From contig JBCDCE010000005.1 in assembly GCA_039182515.1 (NCBI GenBank), forward strand, positions 21,654 to 85,653: DNA of 64,000 nt, read 5' to 3'. The DNA is from JBCDCE01 sp039182515 (lineage in GTDB: Bacteria > Pseudomonadota > Alphaproteobacteria > Rhodobacterales > Rhodobacteraceae). A program made the position numbers and the translations under genes. The notes beneath the pieces were generated by a model, which had not been told where the DNA came from, searched no databases, and was given only the letters and a program-made list of their open reading frames with translations. Below, one piece after another: positions 17,190-26,012 of the stretch (position 1 is the stretch's first letter; every line of letters starts with the position of its first letter).

Positions 17190-17969
17190 ATGACCCAAAC
17201 AGCCACAGTGAATTACCACGTCCACAAAGCCGAACGGCAGGCTTTCGAGCTTGATGCCGGCGGCATCATTGGGAACTTGGTTTCTCCGGAGCTCGCACCG
17301 ACCGAAGTGCAGATTTTCGACGAACGTGCTGAAGACGTGGCACCAATATTTCAAGAAGCTTCCGTAAGCTTTGCGCGGTTCGCAACTGAGGTGAAGACCT
17401 TCGACGAAGGCGAGGATTGGCGTGAAACTTACGACGCTGAACTGACGACGCTTTTGCAAAATGAGGTCGCTGCCAAAGAGGTTATTATCTTCGATCACAC
17501 CGTGCGCATTGATGACCCTGACGCCGACCGCAAACCAGCGCGCAACGTGCACAGCGACTACAGCACCGATGGTGCCAAACAGCGGCTTATTGATATTTTA
17601 GGCACTGACAAAGCGGCTGAATGGAGCACTGAGCACTATGCGTTTATCAATGTTTGGCGTCCTATCGGCGATGTTATTAATTCAGCCCCTTTGGGCTTTA
17701 TTTTGCCGCAGAGTGTGTCGGAAGACGATTGGATCTTGCTGGATTTGATCTATCCTGATCGCAAAGGCCAGATTTTGGGTCTTGCCGCAAACCCGGAGCA
17801 CAAATGGATCTACCGTTCAAAAATGACACCGAGTGAGGTCGCTTATTTCAACATCTATGATAGCCATGGACGGCCCTCGATCGGCCACAGTGCGCTTGAT
17901 ATGGTGGAAGATCCCAGCATCACAACGATGCGAAAGAGCATCGAAAGTCGAACCCTCGTTCGTTACTAA
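17190..17969 (+). CDS. CmcJ/NvfI-family oxidoreductase (putative Fe(II)-dependent)
   Basis: A 259-residue protein with the marks of the CmcJ/NvfI/AsaB family, known mainly from fungal and actinobacterial secondary metabolism. These are ARNVHSDYS around residue 115, then FINVWRPIGDVINSAPLGF, a KWIYRSKMTPSEVAYFNIYDS segment and the C-terminal SIESRTLVRY. Characterised relatives act as 2-oxoglutarate/Fe(II)-type oxygenases or in cephamycin 7-methoxylation. I chose the ATG at 17190; frame upstream to 17082 overlaps the LysR promoter region. It is the first of three plus-strand genes with an SDR and a 2OG-Fe(II) enzyme, pointing to a short oxidative pathway. Confidence 0.8.
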   Translation: MTQTATVNYHVHKAERQAFELDAGGIIGNLVSPELAPTEVQIFDERAEDVAPIFQEASVSFARFATEVKTFDEGEDWRETYDAELTTLLQNEVAAKEVIIFDHTVRIDDPDADRKPARNVHSDYSTDGAKQRLIDILGTDKAAEWSTEHYAFINVWRPIGDVINSAPLGFILPQSVSEDDWILLDLIYPDRKGQILGLAANPEHKWIYRSKMTPSEVAYFNIYDSHGRPSIGHSALDMVEDPSITTMRKSIESRTLVRY

Positions 17970-18040
17970 TTCAAAGTGACCCGCTCAAATTTGCCGTCTG
18001 ACCAGGCGTCTGCGGTTCTCCCGAAGGAAAGAAATTCAAG

Positions 18041-18829
18041 ATGACCAAGACAATCCTCATAACAGGCGCCACAGACGGGATCGGTTTGCTTACGGCCACG
18101 AACCTCGCGGCTGAAGGCCACAAGGTTCTGCTGCATGGACGCAGCGCTGCAAAGCTTGAAAAAGCCCAGGCTCAAGTTGGCGGAGGCAGTGAAATCTACA
18201 GGGCGGACCTTTTGCGTATGTCCGACGTGCGGGCGATGGCCGCGGATATCTCAAAGGCACATAGCCAGCTTGACGTGATCATCAACAACGCTGGTGTTCT
18301 CAAACTTGGGAACCCCAAAACCCCAGATGGGTATGACGCGCGGTTTATGGTGAACACCTTTGCGCCTTACGTCCTAACCCGTGATCTTTTGCCCATCGTT
18401 CCGGCTGAGGGGCGTATCGTCAATCTGTCCTCTGCAGCGCAGGCGCCCGTTGACCTCGATGCCCTGCACGGGCGTCGTCAGCTTGATGACATGAGCGCCT
18501 ATGCACAAAGCAAGCTTGCGATCACAATCTGGTCGCAAGAAATGGCGAAAGAACTTGTCGGTGGCCCGGTGGTGGTTGCTGTAAACCCCGGCTCGCTGCT
18601 GGCCTCGAAAATGGTCAAAGAAGGCTTTGGTATCGCAGGAAACGACCTACAGATCGGGGCGTCCGTTTTGCGTAAAGCAGCGCTCGGCGAGAGCTTCGCA
18701 ACGGCCAGTGGCAAGTATTTTGACAACGACAGCGGGCAATTTGCGCAACCAAACGGTGCGGCGCTCGATGCAGGGCATAGTGCTGGGGTTATGCAGGCGA
18801 TCAACGAGGTCTGCGCCAAGCTCAGCTAG
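18041..18829 (+). CDS. Short-chain dehydrogenase/reductase (SDR)
   Basis: A 262-residue Rossmann-fold oxidoreductase. It has the cofactor motif TGATDGIG at 8-15, DLLRMSDVRAMA, IINNAGVL, the Ser of NLSSAAQA and the catalytic pair Tyr154/Lys158 in YAQSK. HGRS after the second strand suggests NADP(H). It resembles retinol dehydrogenase/WW-domain oxidoreductase-type SDRs with LDVIINNAG and NPGSLLASKMV. A GAAGGAAAG ribosome site precedes the ATG, and it sits 71 bp after the CmcJ-like gene. With the flanking oxygenases it probably oxidises or reduces a hydroxy/keto group on the same substrate. Confidence 0.88.
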   Translation: MTKTILITGATDGIGLLTATNLAAEGHKVLLHGRSAAKLEKAQAQVGGGSEIYRADLLRMSDVRAMAADISKAHSQLDVIINNAGVLKLGNPKTPDGYDARFMVNTFAPYVLTRDLLPIVPAEGRIVNLSSAAQAPVDLDALHGRRQLDDMSAYAQSKLAITIWSQEMAKELVGGPVVVAVNPGSLLASKMVKEGFGIAGNDLQIGASVLRKAALGESFATASGKYFDNDSGQFAQPNGAALDAGHSAGVMQAINEVCAKLS

Positions 18830-18905
18830 AGCCCACAATCCATTCGAAAATTCTAAGAACGCGTGATTCACGTGCCAACTTCTTCATGCATAAGGAAACA
18901 AGAAA

Positions 18906-19814
18906 ATGTCAGTTCAATCTCTTGAACGCGCTCGCAATGTTGAGCGGCCAACCCGAGACGCCATGCTGGCCCGAGCGCCTTCCGTTCAGTACTTTTGGGA
19001 TCAAAACACCTCGCTTTTCAAAGAAGCTTGGGCGGAATGGGAAGCGGAAACAGGCCGCGCATCGGTCTTGGGCAGCAGCCTTTTTGACCCCAAACTGCGT
19101 GCTGCTGTGGAGCAAGCCTGGGAAGATCCTACAAAAGAAGCGGCTGTCAAAGACCTTTGGAAGGAAGTATTTCCTGGGGTCTATGAAGCGCAGTTCTTTG
19201 ATCTAGACCAATTGTCTGTTTTGCGCGACTACATGGCGGCGGCAGCAGATGCCGATATTCCAGTGCGCCCTCCCTATGGTATTTCTTTGAACCGTGGCGG
19301 CGCGATGCTGGACCCGCGCTCGCAGGGATACCTGGCAGCACCGAACTTTCAGGACTTCTACCAAAATCTGATGAACGCCTACATGCGCCCCATCTCGCGT
19401 TTGTTGTTCCCAGACATCTATGGCTACGACACCCAAACCTTTGGCTTTTCCATCCAGTGGCAAGCCGACAAGGACACATCGCTCAGGGCCCACACGGACG
19501 CATCGTCGGTCACGTTGAACCTCAACTTGAACTTGCCCGGCGAAGAATTCTCCGGTTCAGGCGTGCGGTTCTTTGATCCTAAAACGCGCCAGATCAGCGA
19601 GCTGACTTTCGCGCCAGGAACTGCGCTCATTCACCATGGCAGCGTGCCGCATGAATCTATGCCGATTACGAGCGGCGAGCGGTCGAACTTCGTGCTCTGG
19701 CTCTATGGGGATCATGGCCAAGTTCCCGGGCCGGGAGCACCGCTACGCGACATTGATCCTCGCGAGCGCTGGAGCGTGCCCGCTGCACCGAGCGATGGCT
19801 TCGCGCCTTTCTAA
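18906..19814 (+). CDS. 2-oxoglutarate/Fe(II)-dependent oxygenase
   Basis: A 302-residue protein with the double-stranded beta-helix iron triad visible as His196-x-Asp198 (LRAHTDASSVTLNLN) and His249 in SVPHESMPIT. Arg259, in GERSNFVLWLYG, is ten residues after the distal His, where 2-oxoglutarate is bound. The N-terminal third is helical without a recognised domain. The overall pattern resembles eukaryote-like prolyl-hydroxylase-related oxygenases. It is the third gene of the LysR-linked cassette, 76 bp after the SDR, with AGGAAA before the ATG. The near-palindrome GTGATTCAC at 18863-18871 lies in that gap. The substrate is unknown. Confidence 0.78.
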   Translation: MSVQSLERARNVERPTRDAMLARAPSVQYFWDQNTSLFKEAWAEWEAETGRASVLGSSLFDPKLRAAVEQAWEDPTKEAAVKDLWKEVFPGVYEAQFFDLDQLSVLRDYMAAAADADIPVRPPYGISLNRGGAMLDPRSQGYLAAPNFQDFYQNLMNAYMRPISRLLFPDIYGYDTQTFGFSIQWQADKDTSLRAHTDASSVTLNLNLNLPGEEFSGSGVRFFDPKTRQISELTFAPGTALIHHGSVPHESMPITSGERSNFVLWLYGDHGQVPGPGAPLRDIDPRERWSVPAAPSDGFAPF

Positions 19815-19863
19815 GTCAAGCTTTCGCATTGGGCAGGGCAACTTGCCCCATGACCAAGACCGC

Positions 19864-20253
19864 TCAGCTGTTAGGCGACGCCTCTGCCGGGCTGGCATCG
19901 GGTGAATTGAGCGTAGACCAGGTCTCATCCGCCAATGGCTCAGGCGGTGTCACGCAATCGCGCCGATGGATACTGACCTTCGCAATGAAATTTGCTGAGA
20001 TCGGCGCTGTGACAAACAAAAACGCCATGATCAGCAATTCATGGATTGAAGGCGTTCCAACTGCAAAGGCATTCAGCATTGAGGCCAAAAGCAACATGCC
20101 AATCCCAATGGTCCCAACCTTCGTTGGTGCGTGAAGCCGTGTCATGGGATCGTTGAACTTCAAGAGCCCAATTACACCCACAATGATAAAGCCTGATCCG
20201 ATCAAAAGAGACAGGGCGGCCGCATAGGTGAGGATCATTTCAACGAGGGTCAT
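19864..20253 (-). CDS. mrpG: Mrp Na+/H+ antiporter subunit G
   Basis: A 129-residue membrane protein with three hydrophobic helices and the MrpG/PhaG signature GVIGLLKFNDPMTRLHAPTK followed by GTIGIGMLLL. It is a small subunit of the multisubunit cation/proton antiporter, needed for complex assembly or stability. The C-terminal tail (RRDCVTPPEPLADETWS) is hydrophilic. It is the last gene of the mrpABCDEFG operon; its start overlaps the mrpF stop by 4 bp. Confidence 0.92.
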   Translation of the reverse strand: MTLVEMILTYAAALSLLIGSGFIIVGVIGLLKFNDPMTRLHAPTKVGTIGIGMLLLASMLNAFAVGTPSIHELLIMAFLFVTAPISANFIAKVSIHRRDCVTPPEPLADETWSTLNSPDASPAEASPNS

Positions 20254-20537
20254 TCGATGATGTCTCCTCTCAAAATGAAGCGCGCCAAAGCAACTGTGGA
20301 GACAAAGCCGAGCATGGCGATCAAGAGCGTGACCTCAAAATAGACCTTCACGCCTTGGTACATGCCCAGAACGATCACGATCCCGATGGCGTTGATGACC
20401 ATGGTATCAAGCGCCAGGATCCGATCCCCAGACGTGGGCCCAAGCACCAAGCGCACCATGGACATCACTTGGCCAAACGCGAGCGCCACCAAGGTGATCA
20501 CAAGGGCGATGTTGAGTAGCTCTGAAGCAGCAATCAT
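20250..20537 (-). CDS. mrpF: Mrp Na+/H+ antiporter subunit F
   Basis: A 95-residue protein with three transmembrane segments and the MrpF signature RLVLGPTSGDRILALDTMVI. MrpF is a small membrane subunit of the Mrp complex. It overlaps mrpE and mrpG by 4 bp on either side, so the distal operon is translated as a coupled unit. Confidence 0.93.
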   Translation of the reverse strand: MIAASELLNIALVITLVALAFGQVMSMVRLVLGPTSGDRILALDTMVINAIGIVIVLGMYQGVKVYFEVTLLIAMLGFVSTVALARFILRGDIIE

Positions 20538-21034
20538 CCGAATATCTCCAAAAGACGGCGTTCGTAGCGGTTGAGGATGTCGTCGCGCACTGCGTCTGGG
20601 TCGTCGGTGTGCAGCACATGCACGAGCAAGCTGTGGCCCTCGTCTGATAGATCCGACGTCACTGTGCCCGGTGTAAGCGTAATCGTGCCCGCCAACATCG
20701 TAATTGCTTCAGGCTGTTTGAGCTTGAGCGGAACCACGATCCAGGCGGGTTTCAATTTTGAATTTGGAACTGAGAGCACAATCCAAGCCACTTGGATATT
20801 GGCCACGATGATGTCCCACATCACGATCAGCGCATAGACAATCATTTTGCCCATGTGGAAGCCACGAGGTGTATCGGGCCACCAAATGGACGTCGCCCAA
20901 GGGATCAAGATGCCTAAGATGACCCCAAACACCGCCATACCGGCCGTGATCTCGTTTTGCAGCAAGATCCAAACGACCGCCAAAATCAGGGTTAAGAACG
21001 GATGGGGCATCAACCAACGGAACGCGCGTGTCAT
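20534..21034 (-). CDS. mrpE: Mrp Na+/H+ antiporter subunit E
   Basis: A 166-residue subunit with two N-terminal transmembrane helices (PFLTLILAVVWILLQNEI; AVFGVILGILIPWA), then the family segment NIQVAWIVLSV and a cytoplasmic part with ITLTPGTVTSDLSDEGHSL. I chose the ATG at 21034, one base after the mrpD stop; the longer open frame to 21202 lies inside mrpD. MrpE affects assembly and activity of the antiporter. Confidence 0.92.
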   Translation of the reverse strand: MTRAFRWLMPHPFLTLILAVVWILLQNEITAGMAVFGVILGILIPWATSIWWPDTPRGFHMGKMIVYALIVMWDIIVANIQVAWIVLSVPNSKLKPAWIVVPLKLKQPEAITMLAGTITLTPGTVTSDLSDEGHSLLVHVLHTDDPDAVRDDILNRYERRLLEIFG

Positions 21035-21035
21035 G

Positions 21036-22583
21036 TTAGTGTGCCTCCTTTGGTTTGCTGAGCTTGCCGGGGGTATCGAGCACCGTACGCATGTAAGTGT
21101 CTGGCGCAAAGAGCTGGGCCGAAACCTTGGTGGTATAGCCATGCACTTGGCCAGCGAACACCGTGTGAAGCACCAAGAGCCCCAAGAGGCCACCAACTGC
21201 AACGTAAGACAAGACAGCTGGTTGGGACTGCGTTAGATTGGTTTCCTCAGGTTCCGCCGGAACGCTATGGGCTTTCCAGAACAACACGCTGCCCGCGCGC
21301 GCAAAGCCCAAGATGCTGATCAAGCTGGAAGACAAAACAACCACCCAAATCCACACCATCAAGGAGCTTTCAAAGCCCGCTTGCAAAACCATCAGTTTGC
21401 CCAAAAAGCCCGAGAGCGGTGGCAAGCCAGCCATGGCAATGGCCGCAGCAAAAAAGAGCCCTGAGGTGAGCGATGTGCCCATCATCGGGGCACGCGGCGC
21501 AAGGGCCAAGGATCCGCGGCCTGTGCGCACCAAATCAGAGATCAAAAAGAGCGCTGCCCCTGCGAGGGTGGAATGGATGATGTAGTAGAGCGCTGCTGCA
21601 ATGCCGATGGGCGTGAAGAGCGCGATGGAGATCATCACCATGCCCATGGAGCCCACAACCGAATAGGCCACCAGGCGGTCCAGACGCCGTGCCGCCAGCA
21701 CGCCGATCATCCCAATCGCGAGTGAGATGAGAGCGGCTGGCAAAAGCCACAAATCATGCAACCCGCTTGTGACTTCCAGCTCAGGCGGGAAGATCATCGT
21801 ATAGACCCGGATGATGGCATAGGCGCCAACTTTCGTCATGATCGCGAAGAGAGCCGCCACAGGCGCAGGCGCCTCTGAATAGCTCGATGGCAGCCAGAAA
21901 TGCAGCGGCACAAGTGCTGCTTTGATCGCAAAGACCAACAGAAGCAAAACAGCCGCAACGCGAATTCCAACCGTTTCTTCCGCGGAAATCAGCTCAACGC
22001 GCTCTGCCAGATCCGCCATGTTGAGCGTGCCTGTTTCGGCATAGATCGCACCAAGCGCGAAGAGGAACAGCGTGGACCCGATGAGGTTAAAGAGCACGTA
22101 TTGCACGCCTGCGCGCAGCCGTGCCGTGCCGCCTGCATGGATCATCAAACCGTAAGAGGCGATCAACAGCACTTCGAAGAACACAAAGAGGTTGAACAAG
22201 TCCCCCGTGAGAAAGGCCCCGATGATCCCCATTAACTGGAACTGAAAAAGCGCATGGAAGTGTCGCCCGCGGTCGTCCCAGCCAGAGCCTATGGCGTAGA
22301 GCAAAACAAACAGCGCCAGCAAAGAGGTCAGCAAGACCATGATCGTGGAAAGGCTGTCGGCCACCACAACGATGCCAAAGGGGGCCGCCCAATCGCCCAT
22401 GCGATAGTAAAGCACTGAGCCATCAGAAACCTGCCAGGCCAAGCTGGCTGACAAAGCCACAAGTGCCATAACGCCGGCCACAGAAAACACCCGCTGAATG
22501 CCGATGTGGTACCGCGCGGCCAGCACGATGAAGGGGGCCAGCAAGGCAGGCAGAATAATTGGGGCAACAATCCAATGGGTCAT
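21036..22583 (-). CDS. mrpD: Mrp Na+/H+ antiporter subunit D (proton-pumping NuoN-like)
   Basis: A 515-residue polytopic protein of the NADH-quinone oxidoreductase antiporter-like family, with about 14 transmembrane helices. It shows FEVLLIASYGLMIHAG (Glu of TM5), AIKAALVPLHFWLPSSYSEA (Lys of TM7, then APAPVAALFAIMTKVGAYA) and a later conserved SGFLGKLMVL. MrpD with MrpA forms the ion-translocating core. It overlaps mrpC by 4 bp (ATGA). Confidence 0.95.
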   Translation of the reverse strand: MTHWIVAPIILPALLAPFIVLAARYHIGIQRVFSVAGVMALVALSASLAWQVSDGSVLYYRMGDWAAPFGIVVVADSLSTIMVLLTSLLALFVLLYAIGSGWDDRGRHFHALFQFQLMGIIGAFLTGDLFNLFVFFEVLLIASYGLMIHAGGTARLRAGVQYVLFNLIGSTLFLFALGAIYAETGTLNMADLAERVELISAEETVGIRVAAVLLLLVFAIKAALVPLHFWLPSSYSEAPAPVAALFAIMTKVGAYAIIRVYTMIFPPELEVTSGLHDLWLLPAALISLAIGMIGVLAARRLDRLVAYSVVGSMGMVMISIALFTPIGIAAALYYIIHSTLAGAALFLISDLVRTGRGSLALAPRAPMMGTSLTSGLFFAAAIAMAGLPPLSGFLGKLMVLQAGFESSLMVWIWVVVLSSSLISILGFARAGSVLFWKAHSVPAEPEETNLTQSQPAVLSYVAVGGLLGLLVLHTVFAGQVHGYTTKVSAQLFAPDTYMRTVLDTPGKLSKPKEAH

Positions 22584-22966
22584 GGCGTTTGCTCCGCAGC
22601 CGGATCCGGCACTTCGTCGGACATATCTTCCATCGGCGGCTCAGCTGTTGGATCGTCGATATGATCGTCACTCGTGCCGAGGTACGCGCCAAGGCCGATC
22701 ATCACCACAACAGCCGTCATGCCAAAGGAGATCACAATCGCTGTGAGCACGAGAGCCTGTGGCAAGGGATCGGTATAAACGGTGACATCATCGCTCAATA
22801 TCGGCGGCGCACCCACAGTGAGACGCCCCGAGGCAAAGAGGAACACGTTCACCGCATAGGTCAAAAGGGACATGCCCAAGATCACTGGGAAGGTCCGCAA
22901 CCGCAGCACGAGATAAATCCCGGCAGCTGTCATCACACCAATTGCAGAAGCAACAAGGAGTTCCAT
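22580..22966 (-). CDS. mrpC: Mrp Na+/H+ antiporter subunit C (NuoK-like)
   Basis: A 128-residue NuoK-like subunit with three transmembrane helices: VASAIGVMTAAGIYLVL, the VILGMSLLTYAVNVFLFASG region, and LPQALVLTAIVISFGMTAVV containing the family motif DPLPQALVLTAIVI. The C-terminal tail is acidic. An AAGGAG site precedes the ATG, 15 bp after mrpA. Confidence 0.94.
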   Translation of the reverse strand: MELLVASAIGVMTAAGIYLVLRLRTFPVILGMSLLTYAVNVFLFASGRLTVGAPPILSDDVTVYTDPLPQALVLTAIVISFGMTAVVVMIGLGAYLGTSDDHIDDPTAEPPMEDMSDEVPDPAAEQTP

Positions 22967-22981
22967 ATCAGCCAGCCCTCC

Positions 22982-25846
22982 TCATGAAGACACCTTTGGG
23001 GTGTCTGTGTCGTCACGGGACGGATCGATATCCATTGGATGATCGCTTTCTTCACTATCAGCGCGGCGTGCCAAGCGTGAGAAGCTTTCCAGCGAAAGCA
23101 TCACAGCGCCCACAACAGCCAGGAACACGCCCAGATCAAAGAGCGCTGCTGTGGCCAATTCAAACTCATTGAAAGGCGGGATGCGCACATATGTGAAATC
23201 AGACGTGAGGAAAGGCTTGGCGACGAACCAAGAGCCAATGCCCGTGAAGCCCGCAATCAAAACACCTGCGCCAATTACACCGTGATAGGGGTAACGCAAG
23301 CGCGCTGAGGCCCAAGAGAAGCCGCTGGCCATATATTGCATCACCACGGCAATCGACACGATGAGCCCTGCGATAAAGCCGCCGCCCGGCTCATTATGCC
23401 CGCGCAAGAAGATGTAGAAGCCAACAATCAATACAATCGGCATAATCACCCGAGTGAGCACGACCATCATCATTGGATGCATATCGCCTGCACGTGGTTG
23501 ATCCGGCACACGGTTGAGCAAACGTCGGCGCACAGGGCCGTTTAGGAGCGTCTCTGTGAGGGCGTAGATCAAAAGCGCTGCGATGCCCAAAACGATGATC
23601 TCGCCGTATGTGTCAAAACCCCGGAAATCCACGAGGATCACGTTCACCACATTGGTTCCGCCGCCGCCTTTGTAAGAATTGGCCAGGTGGAACTCTGATA
23701 TTGGGGTCGAAACAGCATCACGCAGCAGATAGTGATACGCCAAAGCAAAGCTCGCCAAGCCTCCAACAATCGCAACACTACCGTCCCGTACACGGCGCAA
23801 TACTGTGCTTTCGATAGGGGTTCTGTTAGGCAGGAAATTCAGCGCCAACAGCAGCAGAATAATTGTCACAACCTCAACTGTGAACTGGGTCATCGCGAGG
23901 TCAGGCGCGCTGAAATATACAAAGCCAACCGAGACCATGAGCCCAACGATCCCGATGAGAATGAGGGCAAGAAAGCGGTTGCGGTGCATCACAACAAGCG
24001 CTGCTGTTGCAGCAACCAACATCGCCCAGCCTGCGATCGGCACAGGACCGGCGGGCTGAAGCGTGCGGGTCTGCGCGCCAACCGTACCGGTGACCCAGGC
24101 ATGGTATCCAACGGCCACAATCGCAACGACACCGATCATCGCATAGCGCGTGAAGGCCCCATTGTGCAGACCATGAATAAAGCCCCGCGACAGGCTCACA
24201 ACGGCCTTAATCAAAGCCTCAAAAATGGTCTTGGCTTCAGGGCGGGGCAGGGCGTCCCAGATCCGCAAAAGCGGTTTAAAGAGCGCTACAAGCACCAAGC
24301 CGCCCACAACCGCGATGATCGACATGTAAAGCGCAGGCACCCAGCCATGCCAAATCTTGATATGCTTGCTTGTGACCTCAGTCACATCCCCTTGCACAGC
24401 GCCTGTGACAAGCTTCACAAATGGCTCCACCAAGAAGGGCGCAACGCCAATCACCACAACCAACACAGCCAGGATTGCCGGAGGAAGCCACATGCCCGGA
24501 TTTGGGTCATGTGGCTTAGAGGGATAGTCGTCGCGCACAGGGCCCAAGAAGGTATGCCCAATGAGCCTGAAGCAATAGGCTGCGGAGAACACAGAGCCCA
24601 AGGTTGCCAATCCTGGTACCAGCCAAGGGCTGTTGAAAAGCACGGTTTTCGTGGCTTCTTCGAGCATCATTTCCTTAGACAGGAAGCCGTTTAGGAATGG
24701 GATGCCAGCCATGGAAAGCGCTGCGATTGTCACGATGGTGAAGGTGATCGGCATCAATGTGCGCAGGCCACCTAAGCTTGGAATGTCACGCGTGTGCGTT
24801 TCATGATCCACAATGCCTGCGGACATAAAGAGCGCCGCTTTGAAAGTCGCGTGGTTCAAGATGTGAAATACAGCGGCAAAAGCTCCAAAGGCCGTGCCGG
24901 TGCCCAAAAGCATTGTAATGAGGCCCAAATGGCTCACGGTTGAGAAGGCCAAAAGCGCTTTGAGATCGTGCTTAAAGAGTCCTATCACCGCGCCGAGAAC
25001 CATCGTTATCAAGCCAGCCGTGGTGACAATCACAAACCATTCCGGTGTGCCAGAAAGCACAGGCCACATGCGAGCCATCAAGAAGATACCCGCTTTAACC
25101 ATCGTCGCGGAGTGGAGGTAAGCTGAGACAGGAGTCGGCGCGGCCATTGCATGTGGCAGCCAGAAGTGAAACGGGAATTGAGCAGACTTCGTGAAACAGC
25201 CCAAAAGGATCAAGATCAGAGCGGGCAGGTAAAGCGGATCGGCCTGGATCAGATCACGGTTTTGCAAGATCACGCTGAGATCGTAACTGCCAACGATCTG
25301 GCCCAAGATCAGCATACCACCGATCATCGCAAGCCCGCCCATACCCGTGACGGTCAGCGCCATCCGCGCGCCTTGTCGCCCTGCAGGCAGGTGCTTCCAA
25401 TAGCCGATTAATAAGAACGAAGAAAGCGACGTAAGTTCCCAAAAAACCAGCAAAAGCAGTATGTTGTCGCTCAGTACAATCCCCACCATCGCGCCTTGGA
25501 ACAGGAGCAAATAAGTGAAAAACTCGCCCATATTATCATCGCGCGACAGATAATGGCGGCCATAGGTGATGATCAAAAGACCAATGCCCAGGATCAAAAA
25601 GGCAAAGAAAAAGCCCAAACCATCCAGCATCAGCGTGAAGTTAAGGCCAAGCTCAGGGAGCCAATCGACCCGCGCTGTCACCACGCCACCTTGCAAAATC
25701 GTTGGCAGGTTTGTGAAAAGCCCGATGAAGGCCGCTAAAGAAACAGTGAAGGTCACGCCCGCGCAAGCCGCCCGGCCTGCAGCATTCATCAATCCAGGCA
25801 AGAGTGCGCCTAGAAACGGCAATGCGACAATGAAAAACAGAGACAA
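22982..25846 (-). CDS. mrpA: Mrp Na+/H+ antiporter, fused subunits A and B
   Basis: A 954-residue protein combining MrpA and MrpB. Residues 1-500 are NuoL-like, with FWELTSLSSFLLIGYW, KSAQFPFHFWLPHAMAAPTP and SKEMMLEE. A middle DUF4040-type region (DLAMTQFTVEVVTIILLLLA) follows, and from about 788 the MrpB domain (VLTRVIMPIVLIVGFYIFLR, HNEPGGGFIAGL). This fused form is the PhaAB arrangement of rhizobia and other alphaproteobacteria. The complex exchanges Na+ (or K+) for protons. The only in-frame start before a stop codon is TTG at 25846, which gives the expected N-terminus MSLFFIVALPFLGALLPG, so a non-ATG start is used. Confidence 0.95.
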   Translation of the reverse strand: MSLFFIVALPFLGALLPGLMNAAGRAACAGVTFTVSLAAFIGLFTNLPTILQGGVVTARVDWLPELGLNFTLMLDGLGFFFAFLILGIGLLIITYGRHYLSRDDNMGEFFTYLLLFQGAMVGIVLSDNILLLLVFWELTSLSSFLLIGYWKHLPAGRQGARMALTVTGMGGLAMIGGMLILGQIVGSYDLSVILQNRDLIQADPLYLPALILILLGCFTKSAQFPFHFWLPHAMAAPTPVSAYLHSATMVKAGIFLMARMWPVLSGTPEWFVIVTTAGLITMVLGAVIGLFKHDLKALLAFSTVSHLGLITMLLGTGTAFGAFAAVFHILNHATFKAALFMSAGIVDHETHTRDIPSLGGLRTLMPITFTIVTIAALSMAGIPFLNGFLSKEMMLEEATKTVLFNSPWLVPGLATLGSVFSAAYCFRLIGHTFLGPVRDDYPSKPHDPNPGMWLPPAILAVLVVVIGVAPFLVEPFVKLVTGAVQGDVTEVTSKHIKIWHGWVPALYMSIIAVVGGLVLVALFKPLLRIWDALPRPEAKTIFEALIKAVVSLSRGFIHGLHNGAFTRYAMIGVVAIVAVGYHAWVTGTVGAQTRTLQPAGPVPIAGWAMLVAATAALVVMHRNRFLALILIGIVGLMVSVGFVYFSAPDLAMTQFTVEVVTIILLLLALNFLPNRTPIESTVLRRVRDGSVAIVGGLASFALAYHYLLRDAVSTPISEFHLANSYKGGGGTNVVNVILVDFRGFDTYGEIIVLGIAALLIYALTETLLNGPVRRRLLNRVPDQPRAGDMHPMMMVVLTRVIMPIVLIVGFYIFLRGHNEPGGGFIAGLIVSIAVVMQYMASGFSWASARLRYPYHGVIGAGVLIAGFTGIGSWFVAKPFLTSDFTYVRIPPFNEFELATAALFDLGVFLAVVGAVMLSLESFSRLARRADSEESDHPMDIDPSRDDTDTPKVSS

Positions 25847-25895
25847 AGCGTAACCCTATCGACCCAGTTTAATTTTGGCTTAAACCCCAAAATGG

Positions 25896-25915
25896 TGTCA
25901 GATTGGCGTCTGACA
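25896..25915. promoter_or_regulatory. Inverted repeat upstream of the mrp operon
   Basis: TGTCAGA (25896-25902) and TCTGACA (25909-25915) form a perfect 7-bp dyad with 6-bp spacer, 50 bp upstream of the mrpA start in the 166-bp gap to the Anbu gene. It may be an operator for the mrp operon or part of the end of the Anbu transcript. Confidence 0.4.
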
Positions 25916-25988
25916 ACCCGGTGCCAAAAACAACTCCCTTATGGGTCTTCAGCTTATACTGCGCGGGCGAAGAGGGACAATCGGATTT

Positions 25989-26003
25989 CGGCCAAAAAGG
26001 CCG
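25989..26003 (-). terminator. Short hairpin after the Anbu gene, possible weak terminator
   Basis: CGGCC and GGCCG (25989-25993 and 25999-26003) pair around a loop of five A (T on the transcript strand), 9 bp after the Anbu stop. No T-run follows on the minus strand, so intrinsic termination would be weak. Confidence 0.3.
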
Positions 26004-26012
26004 TCTTCGAGC

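Noticed and set aside
19831..19848. GGGCA/TGCCC pairing between the 2OG-oxygenase and mrpG gene ends
   Set aside because: The stem is only 5 bp with no T-run on either strand, so it is too weak to call a terminator.
23732..24694. 320-codon open frame on the plus strand opposite mrpA
   Set aside because: It is antisense to a well-conserved antiporter gene, is rich in low-information His/Arg/Asn/Gln residues and has no family features.
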